The notes beneath the pieces were generated by a model. That model had not been told where the DNA came from, searched no databases, and saw nothing but the letters and a program-made list of their open reading frames with translations. Position numbers and translations under genes: made by a program. DNA of 5,710 bases from Stenotrophobium sp040387055 (GTDB lineage: Bacteria; Pseudomonadota; Gammaproteobacteria; Nevskiales; Nevskiaceae): contig JAZKEM010000101.1 of NCBI GenBank assembly GCA_040387055.1, forward strand, positions 1-5,710, in the 5' to 3' direction. Shown in pieces: positions 1-5,694 of the stretch (positions are counted from its first letter, which is position 1; every line of letters starts with the position of its first letter).

Positions 1-440
1 TGCGTGGCGTATTCGCCAACGAAGCGGTAGGGAACGGCGAAGTCTTCGTCGCTGCCCATGAACACGTCTTTGACGTAGAGCGAAGCTTTCTTGTCGTTCA
101 GGTGTTGAATGACGCGTTTGAGCAGGCCTTCGTAAGCGGCTGGCTCATACGGGCTGAGGTCAGCCTTGAACCAGATCTCGTCAGCGACTTCTGGCCATTT
201 AACAGCAAAGGTGTCTTTGGTACGGCGACCGGTGCAATCCGGGTCGGTGTAATAAACCAGCGGGCCTTTTACGCCCAGTTTGGTTGGAAATGCTTTCTGC
301 TCGTTGCTCGGGCCACCGCGACGAACGCGGCCCTTGTCGTTGGCAATCGCTTCATGAAAAAGCTCTTCCTTGGACAGGTTGTACTTATAGGTAACGTTTT
401 TCAGTCCAAAAAGCTTTTCAAGATCGGCCTGGAAGGTCAT
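1..440 (-). CDS. pckA: ATP-type phosphoenolpyruvate carboxykinase, N-terminal part (runs off the left edge)
   Basis: Starts at an ATG at 440, preceded by a GAGGA Shine-Dalgarno at 447-451 with six bases of spacing. The first 146 codons are present and the rest lies beyond position 1. The protein opens MTFQADLEKL. It carries a version of the family's nucleotide/substrate N-domain pattern: GPLVYYTDPDCTGR-RTKD (59-76) in place of the usual TG-x-x-TGRSPKDK, then WFKADLSPYE (90-99), the LYVKDVFMGSDEDF block (121-134) and PYRFVGEYAT (137-146). These match ATP-dependent PEP carboxykinase in order and spacing, and Arg72 corresponds to the conserved TGR arginine. The family enzyme is cytosolic and converts oxaloacetate plus ATP to PEP and CO2, the entry step of gluconeogenesis; full length is usually about 530-540 residues. 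The Ser-Pro of TGRSPKDK is replaced by Arg-Thr, so this is a divergent member. The catalytic kinase-like motifs are outside the window, so activity cannot be judged. A Cra-like operator upstream fits the assignment. Confidence 0.8.
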   Translation of the reverse strand, partial: MTFQADLEKLFGLKNVTYKYNLSKEELFHEAIANDKGRVRRGGPSNEQKAFPTKLGVKGPLVYYTDPDCTGRRTKDTFAVKWPEVADEIWFKADLSPYEPAAYEGLLKRVIQHLNDKKASLYVKDVFMGSDEDFAVPYRFVGEYAT

Positions 441-527
441 TGAGCGTCCTCAAAGTTTAAAAGAAATCTGGTCTGCGACAGTGGCGCAAGGTGCGCAAGG
501 ATAAGGAGGGGGGGCAAAGGAGGCAAG

Positions 528-556
528 TGCATAAAACTATTGGCCTTATGAGACAA
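528..556 (-). promoter_or_regulatory. candidate sigma70 promoter for pckA
   Basis: Read on the minus strand, TTGTCT (551-556) could serve as -35 and TATGCA (528-533) as -10, with a 17-base spacer. Both hexamers are weak (4/6 and 3/6), as expected of a promoter needing an activator. It would start transcription near 521 and give a leader of about 80 bases. Its position just downstream of the Cra-like palindrome is the main argument; other AT-rich hexamers in 600-650 could serve instead. Confidence 0.35.
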
Positions 557-571
557 GGATGTACGCGTGGG

Positions 572-583
572 TGAAACGTTTCA
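572..583. promoter_or_regulatory. Cra/FruR-like operator (LacI-family palindrome) upstream of pckA
   Basis: TGAAACGTTTCA is a perfect 12-bp palindrome. It fits the enterobacterial Cra (FruR) consensus TGAAWCSNTT and, more broadly, the central-CG operators of LacI-family regulators. It lies 15 bp upstream of the candidate -35 box, centred near -57 relative to the predicted start. In E. coli, Cra activates gluconeogenic genes including pckA and ppsA from sites upstream of -35, so position, sequence and target gene agree. Which LacI-family protein binds here cannot be told from this window. Confidence 0.6.
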
Positions 584-652
584 TACATCGGGATTTAGCG
601 CTTTTTACTGTTTTTAAAGATCAACAATTAATAAAAATATGATCGATATAAA

Positions 653-685
653 ACAAACGAGGCCGCATAGAGCGGCCTCGTTTGT
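653..685 (-). terminator. rho-independent terminator of pilH-pilJ
   Basis: A perfect 14-bp inverted repeat (653-666 and 672-685, arms ACAAACGAGGCCGC and GCGGCCTCGTTTGT) surrounds a 5-base loop. It begins 17 bases past the pilJ stop codon. On the minus strand the stem is followed by TTTATATC, extending a T-rich run from the stem foot, as an intrinsic terminator needs. The plus-strand side has a poorer T tract, so the main direction is minus. It shows that pilJ is the last gene of its transcript. Confidence 0.9.
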
Positions 686-702
686 AAAGTTTTCTGCAGC
701 AA

Positions 703-2670
703 TTAGGGCAGTTTGAAGCCTGCCACCGATTCGCGCAGTTTTTCCGACAGTGTGTTGAGCTCACCTACGGCGTTGGCGGTTTGACCGGCCGAACCCGAGG
801 TCTGCACGGCGATTTCTCGAATAACCTGCATCGTGCCGGCAATCTTGGTGGAGGCGGCAGACTGACTACGGGCGGAAACCGAGATTTCCTGAATCAGTCG
901 TGACAGTTCCTGAGACGAGGTTTCGATCTTGGTCAGTGCCTGACCGGCTTCTTCAGCTGACTTTGCACCGCTAACCACGTTCGTGGTTGAGCGCTCCATC
1001 GAGATGATCGCCTCGTTGGTATCGGCCTGAATGGTTTTGACCAGGTTTTCAATCTGACGCGTTGCGTTAGCAGCGCGTTCTGCGAGTCGCTGAACTTCAT
1101 CAGCAACCACCGCGAAGCCGCGGCCCTGTTCGCCTGCCATTGCAGCCTGAATCGATGCGTTGAGGGCGAGGGTGTTGGTTTGCTCGGCGATATCGTTAAT
1201 GAATTCGATGATGTTGCCGATTTCTTGTGAAGATTCACCGAGTCGCTTAATGCGCTTGGACGTATCTTGAATCTGCTCACGCAATGCGGCCATGCCTTGA
1301 ATCGTACGACCCACGGTTTCAGCACCGTTGTGCGCAACCTGCACTGAGTTCTGCGCCTGCGCTGCAAGCTTCTCGGCGCTTGCAGCCACTTGTTGAAGTG
1401 ACTGCGATGTTGCGGCGATGGTGTTGGTTACTGCAGAGATTTCGCGAGCCTGACGTTCCGAAGCTTCGTTCATCTTCAGCGCAACCTGCTGCGTTTCGCT
1501 AGCAGCTGCACCGATATCTACGGAAGTGGTGTTGATCGTACCGACCAGATTACGCATGTTGCCGACGGTGTAGTTGAAAGAGTCGGCGATGGCGCCGGTG
1601 AAGTCTTCCGTAACCGTAACGTCAACCGTGAGGTCGCCGTCTGCAAGGTTGGTAATTTCGTCGAGCAAACCAAGAATAGCTTGCTGCTGTTTAGCGTCAC
1701 GCTCTTCGGTTCTGCTGTTGCGTTCGCGTAGTGCCTTCATCGACAAATAAACGAAGGCAATGATCAGAACAAGTGCAAGACCCGAAGCGCCAAGGCTGAT
1801 GTAAGGCAGTGCTTTAGGAATCGACAGTGTATCGAGCAGTGCTTGTTCCAGCGTGTTGCCTGCAGCAAGTACTTCGGTGCTGTCGCCTTGCAATACGGCG
1901 GCAGATTGCTGGAGCTTGGCAATTTCTGGTGCGTCGTTGACGATGCCCTCTGCCGCTGCCGGAACAGCTGAGAAGGTGTCGTTGATTTGTTTGTCAGTCG
2001 AACCATCAATCGAGATGGAGCGCTGGCCACGCAGGAAAGCTTTGACTTCTTTGTCGACTTCAGCGGCAGCAACTTCTGCATCGCGACCTTGGTGAACAAC
2101 GCGTTGCGCTGCTGCCTGCATGCGTTCCAGACGTGCAATCTGGTTTGCAACGATAAGCGCAGCGGCCCCACCTTGCTGATTTAAACGATCAGCGATATCG
2201 CCGTAGGTTTTTGAAATGCTGGTTGCGGCGGTGCTGATGGTTGAGATGTTGGTGAGCGTACGTTGATACGAAACTTCACCCTTCAAAACTTTATCGATAC
2301 CGCCATGCATTTTTTTCCATGCATTAGCGACAGCATCGACTTCAGCCTGCACATTGCTCGGCATCTTTTTAATGCCGGCATCAGAATCGCCTTCACGCAG
2401 CGCTTTGATGGTGTCGTCAAAGTCGTTGGTGTTATCTGCAATCAGGCGGAAGTCAGGAACGATGCCGAAAGCGGCATCAGAGCCAGCCTTGGCAACGCTG
2501 GTAACGTTGGCGTTGATCGAGCGAACCAGCGCAATCCACGTTTGATTGCGGCTGCTGGTTGACTGGTAATAGTAAAAGCCGCCGATGGCGACAACGATTA
2601 ACGCGATTGCAATGCCGAGCAACGTAAAGTTACGTCGCGAATCTATAGCGGCCCTGTTTATTTCGGCCAT
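703..2670 (-). CDS. pilJ: type IV pilus methyl-accepting chemoreceptor PilJ
   Basis: A 655-residue inner-membrane receptor, close in length to Pseudomonas PilJ (about 680). Order of parts: short cytoplasmic N-terminus; membrane helix at about 15-35; a largely helical, Ala/Gln-rich periplasmic domain at about 36-287 typical of the PilJ sensor; a second membrane helix at about 289-311; HAMP at about 312-378; then a long coiled-coil signalling domain. The hairpin tip at 487-533 is diagnostic, with AEQTNTLALNASIQAAMAGE and GRGFAVVADEVQRLAERA. The end, SVAGFKLP, is the family's usual terminus, and no CheR/CheB-tethering NWETF-type pentapeptide is present. PilJ relays pilus retraction/surface signals through a CheW-like adaptor (PilI) to the ChpA kinase, controlling twitching and cAMP in Pseudomonas. 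The start is ATG at 2670, with AGGGGAG at 2681-2687 ten bases upstream. It lies 35 bases after pilH and is followed at once by a terminator, so neither pilK nor chpA is cotranscribed here. Confidence 0.95.
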   Translation of the reverse strand: MAEINRAAIDSRRNFTLLGIAIALIVVAIGGFYYYQSTSSRNQTWIALVRSINANVTSVAKAGSDAAFGIVPDFRLIADNTNDFDDTIKALREGDSDAGIKKMPSNVQAEVDAVANAWKKMHGGIDKVLKGEVSYQRTLTNISTISTAATSISKTYGDIADRLNQQGGAAALIVANQIARLERMQAAAQRVVHQGRDAEVAAAEVDKEVKAFLRGQRSISIDGSTDKQINDTFSAVPAAAEGIVNDAPEIAKLQQSAAVLQGDSTEVLAAGNTLEQALLDTLSIPKALPYISLGASGLALVLIIAFVYLSMKALRERNSRTEERDAKQQQAILGLLDEITNLADGDLTVDVTVTEDFTGAIADSFNYTVGNMRNLVGTINTTSVDIGAAASETQQVALKMNEASERQAREISAVTNTIAATSQSLQQVAASAEKLAAQAQNSVQVAHNGAETVGRTIQGMAALREQIQDTSKRIKRLGESSQEIGNIIEFINDIAEQTNTLALNASIQAAMAGEQGRGFAVVADEVQRLAERAANATRQIENLVKTIQADTNEAIISMERSTTNVVSGAKSAEEAGQALTKIETSSQELSRLIQEISVSARSQSAASTKIAGTMQVIREIAVQTSGSAGQTANAVGELNTLSEKLRESVAGFKLP

Positions 2671-2705
2671 ATTTCTTGTACTCCCCTAATTGCAGCGCGG
2701 CTAAA

Positions 2706-3071
2706 TCAACCGCCAATCGCTGCTTTAATTTTTGCGATGAGGTCGGCTTCCTTCACCGGCTTGACGATGTAATCACGTGCGCCTTGACGCAACGCCCATA
2801 CACGATCGGTTTCCTGATTTTTGCTGCTGATGACCAGCACGGGAATGTGTGCGGTTGCAGGATCTTTGCTGAGCGTGCGCGTGGCTTGAAAGCCATTCAC
2901 GCCAGGCATCACCACGTCCATGATCACGCAGTCTGGTTTTTCTTGTTTGATGCGCGCAATGGCATCGAGTCCGCTGCTGGCTTCAACCACAGCGTAGCCA
3001 GCTTTAGTCAAAATATTCTTCAAGTTCTGCACATCGGTGGGCGAATCGTCCACCACCATAATGCGAGCCAT
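2706..3071 (-). CDS. pilH: twitching-motility response regulator PilH
   Basis: A 121-residue single CheY-like receiver with no output domain, the normal size for PilH. Visible receiver residues: acidic pair Asp8-Asp9 in MVVDDS, phospho-acceptor Asp52 in VIMDVVMPG, hydroxyl switch residue Ser82 in PVLVISSK, aromatic Tyr101 and Lys104 in DYIVKP. The stretches NGFQATRTLSKD (59-70) and KNQETDRVWALRQGARDY (84-101) match Pseudomonas PilH closely and separate it from PilG, whose motif after beta-4 differs. In the known Pil-Chp pathway ChpA phosphorylates PilH, which opposes PilG and affects pilus retraction. The ATG at 3071 has AGGGGA eight bases upstream. It is cotranscribed with pilJ, but pilG is not before it and pilI is not after it, unlike the pilGHIJKchpA order of Pseudomonas aeruginosa. 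Confidence 0.93.
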   Translation of the reverse strand: MARIMVVDDSPTDVQNLKNILTKAGYAVVEASSGLDAIARIKQEKPDCVIMDVVMPGVNGFQATRTLSKDPATAHIPVLVISSKNQETDRVWALRQGARDYIVKPVKEADLIAKIKAAIGG

Positions 3072-3110
3072 ACTTTGAATCCCCTAGTCGTTTTGCCGCA
3101 CCCTAAGCGG

Positions 3111-3145
3111 GCACGTGCTTATATAAAAAACTGCACTCGTTGAAA
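3111..3145 (-). promoter_or_regulatory. candidate promoter for pilH-pilJ
   Basis: On the minus strand TATAAG (3118-3123, 5/6 match to the -10) follows a weak -35, TTTCAA (3140-3145), with a 16-base spacer. The start would fall near 3111, about 40 bases before the pilH ATG. The 8-bp palindrome GCACGTGC (3111-3118) overlaps the predicted start and could be an operator. No terminator was seen between pyrC' and this site, so read-through from the pyr genes is also possible. Confidence 0.45.
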
Positions 3146-3182
3146 TATACACCAAGCGTGCCAACTGGAAGGGTAAGACAGC

Positions 3183-4481
3183 TTATTGGCTGTAAACCGT
3201 ACGTCCACGGTGCAGGGTTTTTTTGACCTGACCGTTAAAGGCGTTGCCAGCAAATGGCGTGTTATGGCCGTTGCTCAGCATGGCGTCGGTCTGCAGGATC
3301 CAGCGTGCAGTAGGGTCTACCAGCACAAGATCAGCCGATTGGCCAATGGTCAGGCTGCCTGCCGCAATGCCTGCGATCTTGGCGGGAGTGCCGCTGAGGC
3401 GCTCAGCTGCCTGTAGCGGTGTCAGTACTTTTTCATGCACCAGACGCAACGTCAGGGGAAGCAAGGTTTCCAGTCCGCTAATGCCCGGCTCGGTGAGCGG
3501 GAAGGGATTGGTCTTGGCGTCTGCCTCGTGCGGCTGGTGATCTGAGCAGATTGCGCCAATCACGCCGCGCTTTACCGCAGCGCGCAGGGCGTCGCGATCA
3601 TCGACAGAACGCAGGGGCGGAATCACGTGGCACATGGCGTTGAAGCCTTCCACGTCGGTGTCGATCAGGAAAAGCTGGTGCGCGGCGACGTCTGCGGTGA
3701 CTGGCAGGCCCCGTTTTTGTGCGGCTTCAACCAGCGCTGCACCACGGGCGGTCGACAGGCGGCCAAAGTGGACGCTGGCGCCGGTATCTTCAACCAGTGT
3801 GATCCAGAAGCGGATTGCAGAGACTTCTGCGGCTTCAGGAATCGGCAGCAGGCCCAAGCGGGTGGCGACAGGGCCTTCGTGTGCGCAGCCGCCATTGGCG
3901 AGTGCCGGATTTTGTGGGAACACATGAACGGTCAGGCCGAGGCCCTGTGCGTATTCAAGTGCGCGTCGACCCATCAGCGAGTCACGCAAGCCAAATGCAG
4001 CATTGCTGACGCCGATGCAGCCCGCTTGTTTCAGCGAGCTCATTTCAGCCAGCGCTTCGCCAGCCAGACCCTTGGTCAGCGCGCCGAGCATGTGAATATC
4101 AAGACCGCCAGCCGCCAGTGCTTTGCCACGAATGCGGTCAACCACTGCAGGTGAATCAATCACAGGGCTGGTATCCGGCGGAAACACAACCGCCGTGATA
4201 CCGCCAGCCTGTGCCGCACGCGTTTCAGTGGCGATGGTCGCTTTGGTGGTCTGGCCCGGTTCGCGGAAGCGTGCGGCCAGATCAACCAAGCCCGGCATCA
4301 GCCAGAGACCTTTGGCATTGAGGGTTTTGGCGTATTTGTCTTTGGGGCGAGTCTTGCCGACATAAGCAATCTTGCCGTCGCGGATGCCGAGGAAGCCGGT
4401 GGCGTCCAAGCCGCTGGCAGGATCGAGCAGGCGAGCAGATTCAATCAGCAGTGAACCAGCGCTGGCCGCAGTCTTGCTCAT
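3183..4481 (-). CDS. pyrC': inactive dihydroorotase homologue PyrC' (aspartate carbamoyltransferase partner)
   Basis: A 432-residue amidohydrolase of the type I dihydroorotase family. The fold signatures remain: LWLMPGLVDL then RFREPG (59-76), and CSDHQPHEAD with NPFPLTEPGISGLETLLPL (312-343). The zinc ligands are lost. The usual D-x-H-x-H is D67-L-A69-A-R71; by alignment on flanking residues the HxED histidine is Phe188; and the H-x-x-H-S histidine is Arg241. It should therefore not hydrolyse dihydroorotate. In Pseudomonas putida and P. aeruginosa such a PyrC' has no dihydroorotase activity but is required to assemble the large active ATCase complex; by homology the same role is inferred here. 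Its ATG overlaps the pyrB stop (ATGA), and GAGGG at 4489-4493 lies seven bases upstream inside pyrB, implying translational coupling and stoichiometric synthesis. An active dihydroorotase gene must exist elsewhere in the genome. Confidence 0.9.
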   Translation of the reverse strand: MSKTAASAGSLLIESARLLDPASGLDATGFLGIRDGKIAYVGKTRPKDKYAKTLNAKGLWLMPGLVDLAARFREPGQTTKATIATETRAAQAGGITAVVFPPDTSPVIDSPAVVDRIRGKALAAGGLDIHMLGALTKGLAGEALAEMSSLKQAGCIGVSNAAFGLRDSLMGRRALEYAQGLGLTVHVFPQNPALANGGCAHEGPVATRLGLLPIPEAAEVSAIRFWITLVEDTGASVHFGRLSTARGAALVEAAQKRGLPVTADVAAHQLFLIDTDVEGFNAMCHVIPPLRSVDDRDALRAAVKRGVIGAICSDHQPHEADAKTNPFPLTEPGISGLETLLPLTLRLVHEKVLTPLQAAERLSGTPAKIAGIAAGSLTIGQSADLVLVDPTARWILQTDAMLSNGHNTPFAGNAFNGQVKKTLHRGRTVYSQ

Positions 4482-5488
4482 CGTGCGGCCCTCGCTGATT
4501 TTTTAGCTTTTGTTTTTGGTGCGGCTTCAGTTTCTGGTTCGCGCCCGAGAATCATGGCCATGACTGCCATACGCACTGCAATACCGTGACTGACCTGCTG
4601 CAAGATCAATGAGCGTGGGCCGTAGGCCACATCACCTTCGATCTCAACTCCGCGATTGATCGGGCCGGGATGCATGATGATCGCGTCAGGTTTCAGATGT
4701 TTGATGCGTGCCTTGGTGAGGCCGAAGTCGCGGTGGAATTCCGACATCGAAGGCAGGAAGGCACCGAGCATGCGTTCTTTTTGCAGGCGCAGCAGGATCA
4801 CCACGTCGACGCCATCAAGGCCTGCTTCCAGTGAGTGGAAAACTTTGACGCCCATTTGCTCAATGCCTGCAGGCACTAGCGTTGGTGGGGCGACGACGCG
4901 AATTTCCTTGGCACCGAGCGTGCGTAATGCGTGGATATTCGAGCGTGCGACGCGTGAGTGGACAACGTCACCAACAATCGCAACCTTGAGCTTACTGAAA
5001 TCGCCCTTGGCTTTGCGGATCGTGTACATGTCCAGCAAACCCTGCGTCGGGTGTGCGTGGCGGCCGTCACCGGCGTTGAGGATTGCGACACCGGGTGCTG
5101 CGTGCTGAGCGAAGAAGTGTGCGGCGCCAGAGGCGTCATGACGAATCACGAACATGTCCGCTTGCATCGCTTCCAGCGTCTTCAGCGTGTCGAGCAGGGT
5201 TTCGCCCTTGCTGGTGCTGGAGGCGGCGACCTGCAGGTTAAGCACGTCAGCCGAGAGGCGCGTGGCTGCCAGTTCAAACGTGGTGCGGGTGCGAGTGCTG
5301 GCTTCGAAGAAGAGATTGATGACCGTGCGACCGCGCAGGTGATCCAATTTCTTGTCCCGACCTTGAGTGGCGTCGGCAAATGCCGCGGCCTGATCGAGAA
5401 TCTGAAGAATGAGGGGCTTGCTCAAACCTTCGAGGGTGAGCAGATGTTTGAGACGGCCGCTGCTGTCGAGCTGGATATTTGAGGTCAT
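4478..5488 (-). CDS. pyrB: aspartate carbamoyltransferase catalytic chain
   Basis: A 336-residue enzyme that joins carbamoyl phosphate and L-aspartate to give N-carbamoyl-aspartate, the second step of pyrimidine synthesis, in the cytosol. Active-site motifs are all present: STRTRTTFE (64-72) for carbamoyl phosphate, SSTSKGET (90-97) with the catalytic-loop lysine Lys94, GRHAHPTQ (142-149), VHSRVARSN (176-184), RLQKER (234-239) and HPGPINRGVE (273-282) for aspartate and the trans-intermediate. Overall similarity is to the Pseudomonas-type (class A) enzyme, consistent with the pyrC' partner next door. The last 15 residues (AAPKTKAKKSARAAR) form an Ala/Lys/Arg tail, probably unstructured. The ATG at 5488 gives the family's normal N-terminus (QLDSSGRLKHLLTLEGL) but has no clear Shine-Dalgarno. 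It is preceded by an inverted repeat, so initiation may be leaderless, coupled or regulated. Confidence 0.96.
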   Translation of the reverse strand: MTSNIQLDSSGRLKHLLTLEGLSKPLILQILDQAAAFADATQGRDKKLDHLRGRTVINLFFEASTRTRTTFELAATRLSADVLNLQVAASSTSKGETLLDTLKTLEAMQADMFVIRHDASGAAHFFAQHAAPGVAILNAGDGRHAHPTQGLLDMYTIRKAKGDFSKLKVAIVGDVVHSRVARSNIHALRTLGAKEIRVVAPPTLVPAGIEQMGVKVFHSLEAGLDGVDVVILLRLQKERMLGAFLPSMSEFHRDFGLTKARIKHLKPDAIIMHPGPINRGVEIEGDVAYGPRSLILQQVSHGIAVRMAVMAMILGREPETEAAPKTKAKKSARAAR

Positions 5489-5489
5489 T

Positions 5490-5510
5490 CTAGGCGGGCA
5501 TTATGCCTAG
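5490..5510 (-). promoter_or_regulatory. inverted repeat and -10-like box abutting the pyrB start
   Basis: CTAGGC (5490-5495) and GCCTAG (5505-5510) form a 6-bp stem with a 9-base loop, ending one base from the pyrB ATG. A second, shorter-spaced palindrome, GGCATTATGCC (5497-5507), is nested in it. On the minus strand the nested palindrome contains CATAAT (5500-5505), a 5/6 match to a -10 box, which would start transcription only three to five bases before the ATG. No good -35 is visible 16-18 bases further upstream. The element could be a promoter/operator or an RNA hairpin over the start; the sequence does not decide. Confidence 0.35.
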
Positions 5511-5566
5511 CTCGAGCGCGTCTTACGAGAGGGGAAGCGCGATTTATTGCTCTGAATGCATAGCGC

Positions 5567-5596
5567 GGGTGGGCATAAGCGCAGCGTTGTCCGCGG
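5567..5596. repeat. possible dispersed hairpin repeat upstream of pyrB
   Basis: The segment has an imperfect 7-bp stem (GTGGGCA at 5569-5575 pairing with TGTCCGC at 5588-5594, two of the pairs being G-U type) around AAGCGCAGCG. From memory, its wording (GGGTGGGCATAAGCGCAGCG then TTGTCC) resembles a GGTGG-AAGCG-AGCG-CCACC type intergenic repeat seen in many proteobacterial genomes. With a single copy in this window, the repeat status is inference. Confidence 0.35.
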
Positions 5597-5632
5597 ATGA
5601 GGGCTGCACTACTACTTTGGTGTGTTGGTTCG

Positions 5633-5646
5633 ACGCCTTGCGGCGT
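5633..5646 (-). other. stable GNRA-loop hairpin upstream of pyrB
   Basis: ACGCC and GGCGT form a perfect 5-bp GC-rich stem. Read in the pyrB direction the loop is GCAA, a stable GNRA tetraloop. No T run follows, so it is not a complete intrinsic terminator. It could belong to a pyrB leader RNA or to the 3' end of an upstream transcript. Confidence 0.4.
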
Positions 5647-5678
5647 AACGCTTCCGGTGCTGATTGAGATGACAGGTT

Positions 5679-5694
5679 CCGCGCTGAAGCGCGG
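5679..5694. other. GC-rich hairpin near the right edge
   Basis: CCGCGCT and AGCGCGG form a perfect 7-bp inverted repeat with two bases between; in RNA it would be a 6-bp stem with a four-base loop (TGAA on plus, TTCA on minus). It is followed on the plus strand by GTGACTTTCTTTGATA and the window end. No convincing T run follows on either strand. Confidence 0.45.

Larger units (their letters stand above)
441..652. other. intergenic region between pckA and the pilJ terminator
   Basis: No supported gene. From right to left it holds an AT-rich segment (about 600-652), which may act as an UP-element-like upstream region; the Cra-like palindrome (572-583); the candidate promoter (528-556); and a C/T-rich leader stretch on the minus strand (499-523, G-run on the plus strand). 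It ends at the pckA ribosome binding site (447-451). Confidence 0.6.

Noticed and set aside
102..443. Plus-strand frame of 113 codons opposite pckA
   Set aside because: It is antisense to a gene with a good ribosome site and clear family motifs, and its product has no recognisable domain.
518..574. Tiny plus-strand frame (GTG at 527, 15 codons) behind AGGAGG at 518-523
   Set aside because: The spacing is only three bases, the product has no features, and the purine run is the complement of the pckA leader. It is more likely chance.
558..589. GATGTA/TACATC inverted repeat around the Cra-like palindrome
   Set aside because: It has a 20-base gap, short arms and a centre offset from the operator, so it is probably coincidental.
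933..2171. Several minus-strand frames (60-144 codons) inside pilJ
   Set aside because: They are out-of-frame shadows of an intact, fully recognisable receptor, with unnatural Arg/Ser/Thr-rich products.
2676..3143. Plus-strand frame of 155 codons opposite pilH
   Set aside because: It is antisense to a complete response regulator, starts in the pilH-pilJ gap without a Shine-Dalgarno, and has no recognisable motif.
3627..4154. Plus-strand frame of 175 codons opposite pyrC'
   Set aside because: It is the complement of a conserved coding region, has no domain and no supporting context.
4958..5482. Plus-strand frame of 174 codons opposite pyrB
   Set aside because: It is a long shadow frame caused by codon bias in pyrB; the sense strand shows every ATCase active-site motif.
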